Positions 54,562-62,882 of a DNA stretch of 64,000 nucleotides are shown piece after piece (position 1 is the first letter of the stretch; the number at the start of each line of letters is the position of its first letter). Below the pieces are notes generated by a model. It was not told the origin of the DNA. It did not search any database and worked only from the letters and a program-made list of their open reading frames with translations. Origin of the DNA: Paraburkholderia sp. BCC1884 (GTDB taxonomy: Bacteria; Pseudomonadota; Gammaproteobacteria; Burkholderiales; Burkholderiaceae); contig NZ_CAAJGL010000068.1 of the NCBI RefSeq assembly GCF_900996225.1, positions 372,001 to 436,000 of the forward strand, read 5' to 3'. A program made the position numbers and the translations under genes.

Positions 54562-56100
54562 CTAGGGGTTATTTTCGTCGGAGAACGCGTTCGTCACCGC
54601 CCTAACGATTTGCGCTCCTAGCTCCGGCCGCTCGTCGAAAAGCGGATAGCGTTTGCGCAGGCTGTTGGACACGCTATTCCCGTTCTGCCTGACGCTGCGG
54701 ATGATGCTGTCGAGGTCGTTGTCAGGTGCTTCGAGAAAATCTTTGATAGCTCGCCGCGCTTTGTCGTTGGAGTGCAGAAAACGTGCTTCGGTGCGCATTT
54801 CGTGCGTTAGCGTGGCGTCGATCACGTCCGCCAGATAGTGGACGTGTGCCGTGAGATCCGGGTAGCGCCACGCGGGCAACGCGTCGTCGTAGGCGCGAAA
54901 GTGCAGGTTGTATTCCACGCCGTCTTCCGCGGTTTCGTTCTTGCCGAAGGTGTACTGGTCCGCGTAGTGTTTCATCAGAGGCCGCGAAAAGCGTTCCAGC
55001 ACCTTGTCGTAGGCGGCACGGTCACGCGTGCTGTGTGTGATCGTTGCAGACACGGGCAGGATGATCGGCGCGGATATGGCACCGTCGCGCCGCAGAATGT
55101 CGTTGATCAGGAAGCGCGAGATACGGCCGTTTCCGTCGGCCATGGGATGGACATAAACGAAGCCGAATGATGCCACCGCGGCGCGGGCAATGGGCGCACC
55201 ACCGCGCGTTCGCTCCAGAAAGCGGCTAAGGCCTGCCAGCATCGCTTCGATCTGTTGCCAATGCGGCGCGATGTAGTCGACGACCGGTTGATAGCGCGCG
55301 ACATGCCCCACATACACCGGCGAGCGGCGTATGCCGTAGCGCAGGGCCGACTGGCCAAGGATGCCGCGCTGCAGGACGTCCAGCGTCCTGGCGTCGAACG
55401 GATTGGCATGTTGGCCGCATTCGCTTTCCATAACCGCGGCGAAGCGGCGGATGCGGTCTTCGCTGTCCTGCTCATGTTCGATCAGAAAACTCGCGCGACT
55501 TTCCTTGACCGTCAACCAGACGGCGCTACGCAGGATCAGGTCGATGCCGTAGTCCGCCTCGAGCTCTGCAAGCGGAGCGGAAAGGTCATAGCTTTCGGCG
55601 TGTCTAACTGCGTCGGTTCGTCGAATCACGGGGCAGAAATCGCGATTGCCCGGCAGATTGTCGCGTACACGCCAGCGCGGATTGTTTTCCGGAGCGCCGA
55701 CAATGAAATGCTCGGCGTTCAACGCATCGACGTAATTTCCGCGAGAGACACCGGGTGCGTTCAGCGGCTGCGGCATCAGCCATTCGTAAAAAAAGCAGGC
55801 GCGGCGCGCATAGGCACCCGTGGGTTCCCGAGCGATCCATGCTTCCAGTTCGGTGCGTACTGACGGTAATGCGTAGAGTCGCGCGAGGAATTCCAGATGA
55901 ATCCCCTCGTGCCTGAAAGCGAAGGTCAGGTTATCGGTCAGGCTGGCGGTCGGACGGTAGGGTTCAGGGTAGATTTCCTTCCGGATATCGCCGTCGGTGG
56001 AAGTCGAGCGCGCGCGGCCGATTTCGCTTTGAATGGCAAACGGATGCACCGGCGCGACGCCGTACTCGTTGGACAGCCATTGATAACCGATGTGCGGCAT
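54562..56100 (-). CDS. Fic-domain protein (putative AMP-transferase)
   Basis: Fic protein of 512 aa, predicted to transfer AMP to protein hydroxyls. The catalytic motif is HPMADGNGRISR at 318-329 (HPxx[D/E]GNGRxxR, complete). The place of the autoinhibitory [S/T]xxxE[G/N] motif is taken by S204-FLI-E208-H209, so the last residue is not G/N. The C-terminal 60 residues form a helical domain that could be a winged HTH. GGAG precedes the ATG. The AT-rich upstream region carries five repeats of a GATTA element. Whether it is a toxin or regulatory enzyme is unknown; no antitoxin gene is adjacent. Confidence 0.87.
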   Translation of the reverse strand: MPHIGYQWLSNEYGVAPVHPFAIQSEIGRARSTSTDGDIRKEIYPEPYRPTASLTDNLTFAFRHEGIHLEFLARLYALPSVRTELEAWIAREPTGAYARRACFFYEWLMPQPLNAPGVSRGNYVDALNAEHFIVGAPENNPRWRVRDNLPGNRDFCPVIRRTDAVRHAESYDLSAPLAELEADYGIDLILRSAVWLTVKESRASFLIEHEQDSEDRIRRFAAVMESECGQHANPFDARTLDVLQRGILGQSALRYGIRRSPVYVGHVARYQPVVDYIAPHWQQIEAMLAGLSRFLERTRGGAPIARAAVASFGFVYVHPMADGNGRISRFLINDILRRDGAISAPIILPVSATITHSTRDRAAYDKVLERFSRPLMKHYADQYTFGKNETAEDGVEYNLHFRAYDDALPAWRYPDLTAHVHYLADVIDATLTHEMRTEARFLHSNDKARRAIKDFLEAPDNDLDSIIRSVRQNGNSVSNSLRKRYPLFDERPELGAQIVRAVTNAFSDENNP

Positions 56101-56173
56101 GTTTTCTCCGTCCGACTGCTGAATGAAAGGCTTTCGGCGGACACATTTCGCCAGGTTTCGCTTACTCGTCGCT

Positions 56174-56297
56174 CAAAACGATTATAAGAGGCTTGTTTTT
56201 GAACAAAACGATTATACGACCCTTGGCTATAATTTTGATTATTTGGCTCTCAAAACGATTACAAAAGACCGATTTTACAAAAATTTGATTATCTGAG
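56174..56297 (-). repeat. Five-copy GATTA element array in the fic promoter region
   Basis: CAAAACGATTATAAGA (56174), CAAAACGATTATACGA (56204), ATTTTGATTATT (56232), CAAAACGATTACAAAAGA (56251) and AAATTTGATTATCTGAG (56281) are direct repeats; the (C/T)GATTA cores start at 56179, 56209, 56236, 56256 and 56286, spaced 30, 27, 20 and 30 bases. On the minus strand each reads TAATC-G/A. The first two copies contain TATAAT, a likely -10 box, at 56186-56181 with GTTTTG 17 bases upstream, so the repeats overlap the fic promoter. Confidence 0.8.
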
Positions 56298-56318
56298 TCT
56301 CGCGTTGGCGGCGAAGAC

Positions 56319-57128
56319 TCAACCGGCCACCATCCATCCAAACCGCCGCGACAACCTCGACACCGCGGCGCGCAGCGTCTGCGCCGGCCCGCCGTCCAGG
56401 TCACTATCGAAGCTGCCGCTCGGCCCCATCAACGCCAGCACCAGGCAAATACTGCCCGTGTGATCCAGCACCGGTGCCGCCAGCGTATTGATCCCTGGCA
56501 CAGGGCGGCTCAAAGCCGTGTCGATGCCCGCAGCACGAATTTTCGCGAGGCGCTGCGCATAGGGTTCAGGGTCTACCGAATCCACTCCCGCCAGCCGCAA
56601 GTGATCCTGCGCCAGCAAGCCCTCGCGCACATCGTCGGCGACGTAAGCGGAAAACACTCGGCCGATCGCCGTATTCACCAGCGACATCACCGTGCCGACC
56701 CGCAAGCTCACATGCAGCGGCCGCGCCGATTCCTCCAGGCGCACGACGGTCGGCCCAAGCGGACCGAGCACCGCCATCGCCACACTCATCCCTGTCGACA
56801 CCGCCAGTTCCACGATTTCAGGCTCGGCTTCACGCGTCGGCGAGAGGCGCTGCAAACCGATCAAGCCGAGTTCGAGCGCAAGCGGGCCGGCTTCGAAGCA
56901 GCCCGACGCATCGCGATCGAGCAAGCCGATTTTCAGCAGACTGACCAGATGCGGAAACGCCTTGGCCGCCGGCATGCCGGCGGCGGCGGCGAGATCGCGC
57001 AAGCTCAGCGGTCGATCCGCGGCGACGAGTGCGGCCAGCAACTCGCCGGTGTTATCGAGCGATTGGATGCCGCGCTGCGGTTTCGCATCGACGGAGCCGG
57101 AAGTAAATGTGTCGGAAGAATCGGTCAC
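56319..57128 (-). CDS. IclR-family regulator (second of a pair)
   Basis: Regulator of 269 aa with an N-terminal winged HTH (RPLSLRDLAAAAGMPAAKAF, HLVSLLKIGLLDRD) and a C-terminal IclR effector domain (VGTVMSLVNTAIGRVFSAYV). Its start overlaps the stop of the upstream IclR gene by four bases. The two proteins are clear paralogues. Both likely control the divergent MBL/FAD operon starting at 58261. Confidence 0.9.
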   Translation of the reverse strand: MTDSSDTFTSGSVDAKPQRGIQSLDNTGELLAALVAADRPLSLRDLAAAAGMPAAKAFPHLVSLLKIGLLDRDASGCFEAGPLALELGLIGLQRLSPTREAEPEIVELAVSTGMSVAMAVLGPLGPTVVRLEESARPLHVSLRVGTVMSLVNTAIGRVFSAYVADDVREGLLAQDHLRLAGVDSVDPEPYAQRLAKIRAAGIDTALSRPVPGINTLAAPVLDHTGSICLVLALMGPSGSFDSDLDGGPAQTLRAAVSRLSRRFGWMVAG

Positions 57129-58012
57129 GGTGCGGAAGACGCTGACAAGGAAGTGGCTGCCGCCAACTCAATACCGATGTCGCGCGCCGCAGCCAGAAGG
57201 GTGCGCGCGATCGGACCATCGGCACTCACGTCGATCGCGCCAGTCGAGCCGATCACGGTCAACGCGAGCGACAAGCGACCGTGGGCGTCCAGCACCGGCG
57301 CGCTCAAACTGCTGATGCCGGGGCTCGGTGTATCGACGCTGCATTCCAGGCCGCGCGCACGGATCGCGTTCAAGGTGGCGTCGAAGGCGGTCAATTCATT
57401 GGGTGGCGTCATCGCGCGATTGGCCGCGTCTGCCTGGTTGGCCCACATACCGGCCACCGCCTCAGGCGGCAGAAATGCGCAAAACACGCGTCCCGTCGAA
57501 GTCGCCGGCAACGACATCACCGTGCCCACATGCAGATTAACGTGCAGCGGAAAGCCCGCATGCTCGTAGCGGACGATGGTCGGCCCTTGCGGCCCGGCAA
57601 TACAGATCGCAACGGAAAAGCCGATCGCTTCGGCCAGCGCCGCGACGCGCGGCACGGCGGCGCGAAAAGCCGGCTGATTCTCCAGATGCAGCAACCCGAG
57701 CCGCAGCGACAGCGGACCGGGCTCATAGCGGCCCGACAGTTCGTCGCGCTTGATCAGACCGAGCCGGCTCAGGCTCACCAGATAGGCGTGCGCCTGTCCC
57801 GGCGCGATCTGCGCGGCGTTGGCAAGGTCGGACAGCGCCAGCGGCGTGCGCGCCTGCGCGAGCGCCAGCAGCACGCGGCCGCTCACCTCGACGCTCTGGA
57901 TGCCGCGCTGGGTCTTGCCGCCTTCCGCCTTTTCGCTGTCGCCCGCGCCTTTGCCCGTGGCCGGCTTCGCTGTTTTGCCCACGACTGCGCTCGTCCGTAA
58001 AAAGGGGTCCAT
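57125..58012 (-). CDS. IclR-family regulator (first of a pair)
   Basis: Regulator of 295 aa, paralogue of the one downstream. HTH: TPLALSDLANAAQIAPGQAH then LVSLSRLGLIKRDELSG. The effector domain carries FSVAICIAGPQGPTIVRYEH and VGTVMSLPATSTGRVFCAFL. A 30-residue basic/acidic tail precedes the HTH. Its ribosome binding site is weak. It is divergent from the MBL-fold gene, 248 bases away, and a palindromic site in between is the probable target. Confidence 0.9.
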   Translation of the reverse strand: MDPFLRTSAVVGKTAKPATGKGAGDSEKAEGGKTQRGIQSVEVSGRVLLALAQARTPLALSDLANAAQIAPGQAHAYLVSLSRLGLIKRDELSGRYEPGPLSLRLGLLHLENQPAFRAAVPRVAALAEAIGFSVAICIAGPQGPTIVRYEHAGFPLHVNLHVGTVMSLPATSTGRVFCAFLPPEAVAGMWANQADAANRAMTPPNELTAFDATLNAIRARGLECSVDTPSPGISSLSAPVLDAHGRLSLALTVIGSTGAIDVSADGPIARTLLAAARDIGIELAAATSLSASSAP

Positions 58013-58071
58013 GTTAACCGATGGCCTGCGCCGACAACCGTGTCCGCCTTTCCCATCCTAAGCGTTTAGAA

Positions 58072-58107
58072 ATTTGCGTATAGCGATACATTTCGCTATT
58101 GACAAAT
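58072..58107 (+). promoter_or_regulatory. Two-tier palindromic operator overlapping the -35 box
   Basis: Inner arms ATAGCGA (58080-58086) and TCGCTAT (58093-58099) and outer arms ATTTG (58072-58076) and CAAAT (58103-58107) are perfectly symmetrical about one centre, with 3-base gaps between tiers. The -35 box TTGACA (58099-58104) overlaps the right arms. The site fits an IclR dimer or tetramer controlling the operon to the right. Confidence 0.7.
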
Positions 58108-58127
58108 AAACTGAGGCGGCCATAAGA
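58099..58127 (+). promoter_or_regulatory. Promoter of the MBL/FAD/DUF2783/MFS operon
   Basis: A perfect -35 TTGACA (58099-58104) is followed after 16 bases by CATAAG, or after 17 by ATAAGA, as a weak -10. A weak -10 with a perfect -35 inside an operator is a usual design for a controlled promoter. The leader to the ATG is about 125 bases. Confidence 0.6.
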
Positions 58128-58260
58128 TGCATTCACCCCGACACACCGGCGCAGTCACAGAGTCAGAACGGGGCGAGACAATCCTCCAATACCGTCAGGT
58201 CGCGCAATCGTTGCGCCGCCGGCCGTCTCGCCTCACGTCCAATTTTTGAGGGAGACAAGC

Positions 58261-59220
58261 ATGGCAAAAGCATTCGCATCCCAGGCCGACCTGGAAGTCA
58301 AGAAAGTCACGTGGACCAAGCTGTCCGACAACGCCTACGCGTACACCGCTGAAGGCGATCCGAACTCGGGCGTGATCATCGGCGACGACGGCGTGCTGAT
58401 CGTCGACACCACCGCCACGCCGGCCATGGCGCAAGACCTCATCGCGAAGATTCGCAGCGTCACCGACAAGCCGATCAAATACGTCGTGCTCTCGCATTAC
58501 CACGCGGTGCGTGTGCTCGGCGCCTCGGCGTATTTCGAAGAAGGCGCACAGGAAGTGATCGCGAGCCGCGGCACCTACGAGATGATCGTCGAGCGCGGCG
58601 AAGCGGACATGAAGTCGGAGATCGAACGCTTCCCGCGTCTGTTTGCCGGCGTCGAAACGGTGCCGGGCCTGACGTGGCCGACGCTCGTGTTCGAAAAGGA
58701 AATGACGCTGTTCCTCGGCAAGCTGGAAGTGCGTATCGCGCATCTGGGCGCGGGTCATACGATGGGCGACACGGTGGTGTGGCTGCCGTCGCAGAAGGTG
58801 TTGTTCTCCGGCGATCTGGTCGAGTACGACGCGGCCTGCTATTGCGGCGATGCCCAACTCGAACAATGGCCGGCCACGCTGGAAGCGCTGCGCGCGCTGA
58901 AGGCCGACAAGCTGGTGCCGGGCCGTGGCCCCGCGCTGACCACGCCGGAAGACGTGAACAAGGGCCTCGATTACACCAAAGACTTCGTCACCACGCTGCT
59001 GCAGCAAGGCCGTGAAGCGGTAGAGCAGAAGCTCGATCTGAAAGCCGCGATGGCGCACACGCGCAAGGCCATGGACCCGAAATTCGGTCACGTGTTCATC
59101 TACGAGCATTGCCTGCCGTTCGATGTGTCGCGCGCTTTCGACGAGGCGAGTGGTCTCACGCATCCGCGTATCTGGACGGCGCAACGCGACAAGGACATGT
59201 GGGACGCGCTGCAAGCCTGA
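58261..59220 (+). CDS. MBL-fold metallohydrolase-like protein with altered metal motif
   Basis: Metallo-beta-lactamase-fold protein of 319 aa. The usual HxHxDH is replaced by H79-Y-H81-A-V83-R84 (LSHYHAVRVLG), losing the Asp and His of the second metal site. Other ligands persist: H166 in HLGAGHTMGD and D185 in LFSGDLVEYD. It may bind one metal or none. GAGGGAGA precedes ATG 58261. It is first in an operon with an FAD monooxygenase, a DUF2783 protein and an MFS transporter, suggesting hydrolysis of a catabolic intermediate, but chemistry is unknown. Confidence 0.85.
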   Translation: MAKAFASQADLEVKKVTWTKLSDNAYAYTAEGDPNSGVIIGDDGVLIVDTTATPAMAQDLIAKIRSVTDKPIKYVVLSHYHAVRVLGASAYFEEGAQEVIASRGTYEMIVERGEADMKSEIERFPRLFAGVETVPGLTWPTLVFEKEMTLFLGKLEVRIAHLGAGHTMGDTVVWLPSQKVLFSGDLVEYDAACYCGDAQLEQWPATLEALRALKADKLVPGRGPALTTPEDVNKGLDYTKDFVTTLLQQGREAVEQKLDLKAAMAHTRKAMDPKFGHVFIYEHCLPFDVSRAFDEASGLTHPRIWTAQRDKDMWDALQA

Positions 59221-59277
59221 CCCGCATAGCCGCACAGCAAAACAGCGACGCAGAGCAGAGATGGACGGAGACACAAG

Positions 59278-60987
59278 ATGAGCATCAATTACCAGACGCT
59301 GTCGTTCGATTACCAGCCGTGCCGCGAACAAAGCGGTGAGGGCGGCGCGGAGCAGGCGGCCCATCCCGTGATCGTGGTCGGCGCGGGACCGGTGGGCCTC
59401 GCTACCGCGATCGATATCGCGCAGCAGGGCGTGCCGGTCGTGCTGGTCGACGACGATTGTTCGTTGTCCACGGGTTCGCGGGCAATCTGTTTCTCGAAGC
59501 GCTCGCTGGACATTTTCGATCGTCTGGGATGCGGGCAGCGGATGGTGGACAAGGGCATCAGCTGGAATGTCGGCAAGGTGTTCCTGAAAGATGAACTCGT
59601 GTACTCGTTCAATCTGCAGCCGGAAGCCGGTCATAACCGGCCGGCGTTCATCAACCTGCAGCAGTATTACGTCGAAGGTTTTCTGCTCGAACGCGCGCGG
59701 GAAATGCCGAATCTTGAGATCCGCTGGAAGAGCAAGGTGGTCGGCATTCAGCAGAGCGGCACGCCGGGCTCGGCCGACGCAAGCGTGACGTTGGCGATCG
59801 ACACGCCGCATGGTCAATATCCGTTACGCGGCCGCTATGTGGTGGCCGCCGACGGCTCGCGCAGTCCGATCCGCAATCTGCTGGGGCTCGACAGCAAGGG
59901 TGTCACGTTCAAAGACCGCTTCCTGATCGCCGACGTCAAAATGGAAGCGGACTTTCCGACCGAACGCTGGTTCTGGTTCGATCCGCCGTTTCATCCGAAT
60001 CAATCGGTGTTGCTGCATCGTCAGCCGGATAACGTGTGGCGAATCGACTTTCAATTGGGCTGGGATGCCGACCCGGTGCTGGAGAAAACGCCGGAGCGGG
60101 TGATTCCGCGTGTGCGTGCGCTGCTCGGGCCGGATGCAAAGTTCGAACTCGAATGGGTCAGTGTCTATACGTTTTCGTGTTTGCGCATGGAGCGCTTCCG
60201 GCATGGCAACGTGCTGTTCGCCGGCGATTCCGCGCATGGCGTGTCGCCGTTCGGCGCGCGCGGTGCGAATAGCGGCGTGCAGGACGCAGAGAACCTCGCG
60301 TGGAAGCTGGCGATGGTGCTCGAAGGCAAGGCGTCCGACGCGTTACTCGACACCTATGCCGCCGAACGTGAATTTGCCGCGGACGAGAACATTCGCAATT
60401 CCACCCGTTCCACCGATTTCATCACACCGAAGAGCCCCGTCAGCCGAGTGTTTCGCGACGCGGTGCTGAAGCTCTCGCGCCATCATCCGTTTGCGCGGCA
60501 GTTGACGAATAGCGGCCGCTTATCCGTGCCCGCGGTGCTGCGTGATTCTCCGCTGAATACACCGGACGGCGACGACTACGAAGGTGCGATGGTACCGGGT
60601 GCATCGTGCGTCGATGCGCCTGTGCAACTCGACGCACAACCTGCCTGGCTGTTGCAGCAACTCGGTCAGCAATTCACCGGTGTGCTGTTCTGCGGCGAGC
60701 ACGGTATCGATCAGACGACGCGGGCTGCGCTGCAAGCGCTGAGCGAAGGACCGATTCCGCTGAAGCTGGTGGTGGTGACAAGCGGTGTGGCAAGAAGTGT
60801 CGATGCCGCCTCCGCGAAAATCATCCACGACGCGCAAGGTCTCGCCGGCACGCGCTATGACGCCAAACCCGGCACGTTCTATCTGATCCGGCCCGACCAG
60901 CACGTCTGTGCGCGTTGGCGGCAAGTCGACGCGGCCGGTGTAATCGAGGCATTGAAGCGTGCGTTGTGCGTGGCAGGCACAGCCTGA
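59278..60987 (+). CDS. FAD-dependent aromatic hydroxylase-like monooxygenase
   Basis: Flavoprotein of 569 aa in the group of phenol / 3-(3-hydroxyphenyl)propionate hydroxylases. The Rossmann motif GAGPVG is at 35-40 (VIVVGAGPVGLATAID), the DG motif in VVAADGSRSPIRNLLG and the GD motif in NVLFAGDSAHGVSPFGARGA. The C-terminal thioredoxin-like domain (about 430-569) is typical of this group. It starts 57 bases after the MBL gene. NAD(P)H-dependent hydroxylation of an aromatic acid is expected; the substrate is not known. Confidence 0.9.
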   Translation: MSINYQTLSFDYQPCREQSGEGGAEQAAHPVIVVGAGPVGLATAIDIAQQGVPVVLVDDDCSLSTGSRAICFSKRSLDIFDRLGCGQRMVDKGISWNVGKVFLKDELVYSFNLQPEAGHNRPAFINLQQYYVEGFLLERAREMPNLEIRWKSKVVGIQQSGTPGSADASVTLAIDTPHGQYPLRGRYVVAADGSRSPIRNLLGLDSKGVTFKDRFLIADVKMEADFPTERWFWFDPPFHPNQSVLLHRQPDNVWRIDFQLGWDADPVLEKTPERVIPRVRALLGPDAKFELEWVSVYTFSCLRMERFRHGNVLFAGDSAHGVSPFGARGANSGVQDAENLAWKLAMVLEGKASDALLDTYAAEREFAADENIRNSTRSTDFITPKSPVSRVFRDAVLKLSRHHPFARQLTNSGRLSVPAVLRDSPLNTPDGDDYEGAMVPGASCVDAPVQLDAQPAWLLQQLGQQFTGVLFCGEHGIDQTTRAALQALSEGPIPLKLVVVTSGVARSVDAASAKIIHDAQGLAGTRYDAKPGTFYLIRPDQHVCARWRQVDAAGVIEALKRALCVAGTA

Positions 60988-61046
60988 AGACGAGAGCCGT
61001 TCGCACAGCACGAGCCAGAAATACCAGCGACGCGCAGGAGACAAAC

Positions 61047-61283
61047 ATGGCACTGAACACTCAACCGAATTTCGCCCGCCCCGACGATTTCTACGAGGCG
61101 CTGATCGACATGCATCGCGATCTGGACGACGCGCAGAGCCAGTCGGCCAACGCGCAACTGATCCTCTTGCTCGCCAACCATATCGGCGATCACGCTACGC
61201 TGCTCGAAGCTCTGCACCATGCGCGTGAGGGTGCAGCGGACGCTTCGATGCGACGCACGGAGCCGCATCCGCTGGCAGCTTAA
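61047..61283 (+). CDS. DUF2783 small protein, 78 aa
   Basis: Short helical protein matching the DUF2783 family: ARPDDFYEALIDMHRDLDD and QSANAQLILLLANHIGD are its conserved blocks. CAGGAGA precedes ATG 61047. It lies 59 bases after the FAD monooxygenase gene and is probably a partner of it. No function is known for this family. Confidence 0.85.
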   Translation: MALNTQPNFARPDDFYEALIDMHRDLDDAQSQSANAQLILLLANHIGDHATLLEALHHAREGAADASMRRTEPHPLAA

Positions 61284-61470
61284 GTCACGCCAGAGCCAAG
61301 CCTCAGCGTAAAGAGAGTAAGCACGGGTGGCCATTCGAGCCAACCGTGATTCAACGCGGCCGCATGGGGCTCGATACCCTCGCATGCGGTTCCACTAGCA
61401 GACATGCAAGCGGCGCAACAAGACGCCGGACCCGACAGGTCCGTTGGACCTTCACGTTTGGAGATAAACG

Positions 61471-62799
61471 ATGAGCCAATCCCTCGCCCCCGCACTCGAG
61501 CCGGGCGCCGCCGCTGGCGCCCACGACGACCAGTTGTATCGCAAAGTGTCGCTACGGATCATTCCGTTTCTGTTTCTCTGTTACGTGGTGTCGTTTCTCG
61601 ATCGCATCAACATCGGCTTCGCGCAATTGCAGATGAAGCACGATCTGGGTTTCAGCGACGCGATGTACGGTCTCGGCGCGGCTGTCTTCTACGTTGGCTA
61701 TGTGCTTTGCGAAGTACCGAGCAATATGCTGCTCGCGCGTTTTGGCGCGCGCCGCACCTTCACGCGGATCATGCTCCTGTGGGGCATCGCATCGGTCTGC
61801 ATGATGCTGGTGTCGAAGCCCACGCATTTTTATCTGCTGCGCTTCATGCTCGGCGTGTTCGAAGCGGGCTTCTTTCCCGGCATCGTGTTGTACCTGACGT
61901 ACTGGTATCCGGCGCGGCGGCGCGCGGCCGTGCTGTCGATTTTCTTTGCGGGCGTCGCGGTGGCGGGGGTGCTCGGTGGGCTCGTCTCCGGCTGGATCAT
62001 GCGCGATATGGGCGGTGTGCTGGGCATGTTCGGCTGGCAGTGGATGTTCGTGATCGAAGGCGCGCCCGCGATCGTGCTCGGTCTACTCGCCGCGTTCTAT
62101 CTGGTGGACGGCCCGCAGCACGCCGGCTGGCTGAGCGTGCAGGAGAAGGCGCAACTGATCGCGCAACGCGACGAAGACCGCCGCCCGTCCGCCGACGCGC
62201 ATTCGTCACGCTCGTTCGTACAGGCGTTGCGCAACCCGCGCGTCTATCTGTTTGCGTTCATCTATTTCTCGTTGACCTGCGCCTCGTTGACGCTGAACTT
62301 CTGGATGCCGCTCATGATTCGCGATTTCGGTGTGCACGACGTCGTCGCGATCAGCCTTTACACCGTGATACCGAATGCGGTCGGCGCGGTGGGACTGATT
62401 CTGATCGCGCGTCATTCGGACCGCCGTGGCGAACGTCGCCGGCATTTCGCTGTGTGCACGATCGGCGGCGGCGTGGCGCTTTCGCTTTTGACGCTGCATC
62501 TAAGCAGCTTTCCCGCGATGCTGGCGATTCTTTCGCTGGCAGCTGTCTTGATCTTCGCCGCTTTGCCGATCTTCTGGACGGTGCCGTCGGGCTATCTGTC
62601 CGGCACCGCAGCGGCGGCGGGGATTGCGCTGATCAGCAGCATCGGTATCACGAGCGGGATCGTGAGTCCGTGGGTCATCGGTTTGATCAAGACGCATACC
62701 GGCAGCATGGACCACGCGCTTTATCTGTTGACGGCTTTGCTGTTCGTAAGCGGTGTCGCCTTGTTGATCGGTGTGCCGAGGGACGCGCAACACATCTGA
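61471..62799 (+). CDS. MFS transporter, ACS family
   Basis: Twelve-helix inner-membrane symporter of 442 aa of the anion:cation symporter family that includes phthalate and other aromatic-acid carriers. Landmarks are FLCYVVSFLDRINIGFAQLQ, LLARFGARRTFTRIMLLWG and RFMLGVFEAGFFPGIVLYL. TTGGAGATA precedes the ATG. It ends the MBL/FAD/DUF2783 operon and likely imports its substrate. About 190 bases separate it from the DUF2783 gene. Confidence 0.9.
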   Translation: MSQSLAPALEPGAAAGAHDDQLYRKVSLRIIPFLFLCYVVSFLDRINIGFAQLQMKHDLGFSDAMYGLGAAVFYVGYVLCEVPSNMLLARFGARRTFTRIMLLWGIASVCMMLVSKPTHFYLLRFMLGVFEAGFFPGIVLYLTYWYPARRRAAVLSIFFAGVAVAGVLGGLVSGWIMRDMGGVLGMFGWQWMFVIEGAPAIVLGLLAAFYLVDGPQHAGWLSVQEKAQLIAQRDEDRRPSADAHSSRSFVQALRNPRVYLFAFIYFSLTCASLTLNFWMPLMIRDFGVHDVVAISLYTVIPNAVGAVGLILIARHSDRRGERRRHFAVCTIGGGVALSLLTLHLSSFPAMLAILSLAAVLIFAALPIFWTVPSGYLSGTAAAAGIALISSIGITSGIVSPWVIGLIKTHTGSMDHALYLLTALLFVSGVALLIGVPRDAQHI

Positions 62800-62882
62800 A
62801 CAAGTGTGTCGCTGCGGGTGGGATATCGGGTAGAGTCGCGCTTATCCTGTGCGACCGCAGGTCGATACTCCAAAGCTTCTCC

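Noticed and set aside
58261..59220. Calling the MBL-fold protein a beta-lactamase or glyoxalase II
   Set aside because: The metal motif is incomplete (HYHAVR) and the operon context is catabolic.
58195..59817. A 540-codon minus-strand open frame opposite the MBL and FAD genes
   Set aside because: It crosses two well-supported genes and the space between them, and its composition is the usual His/Arg-rich antisense noise.
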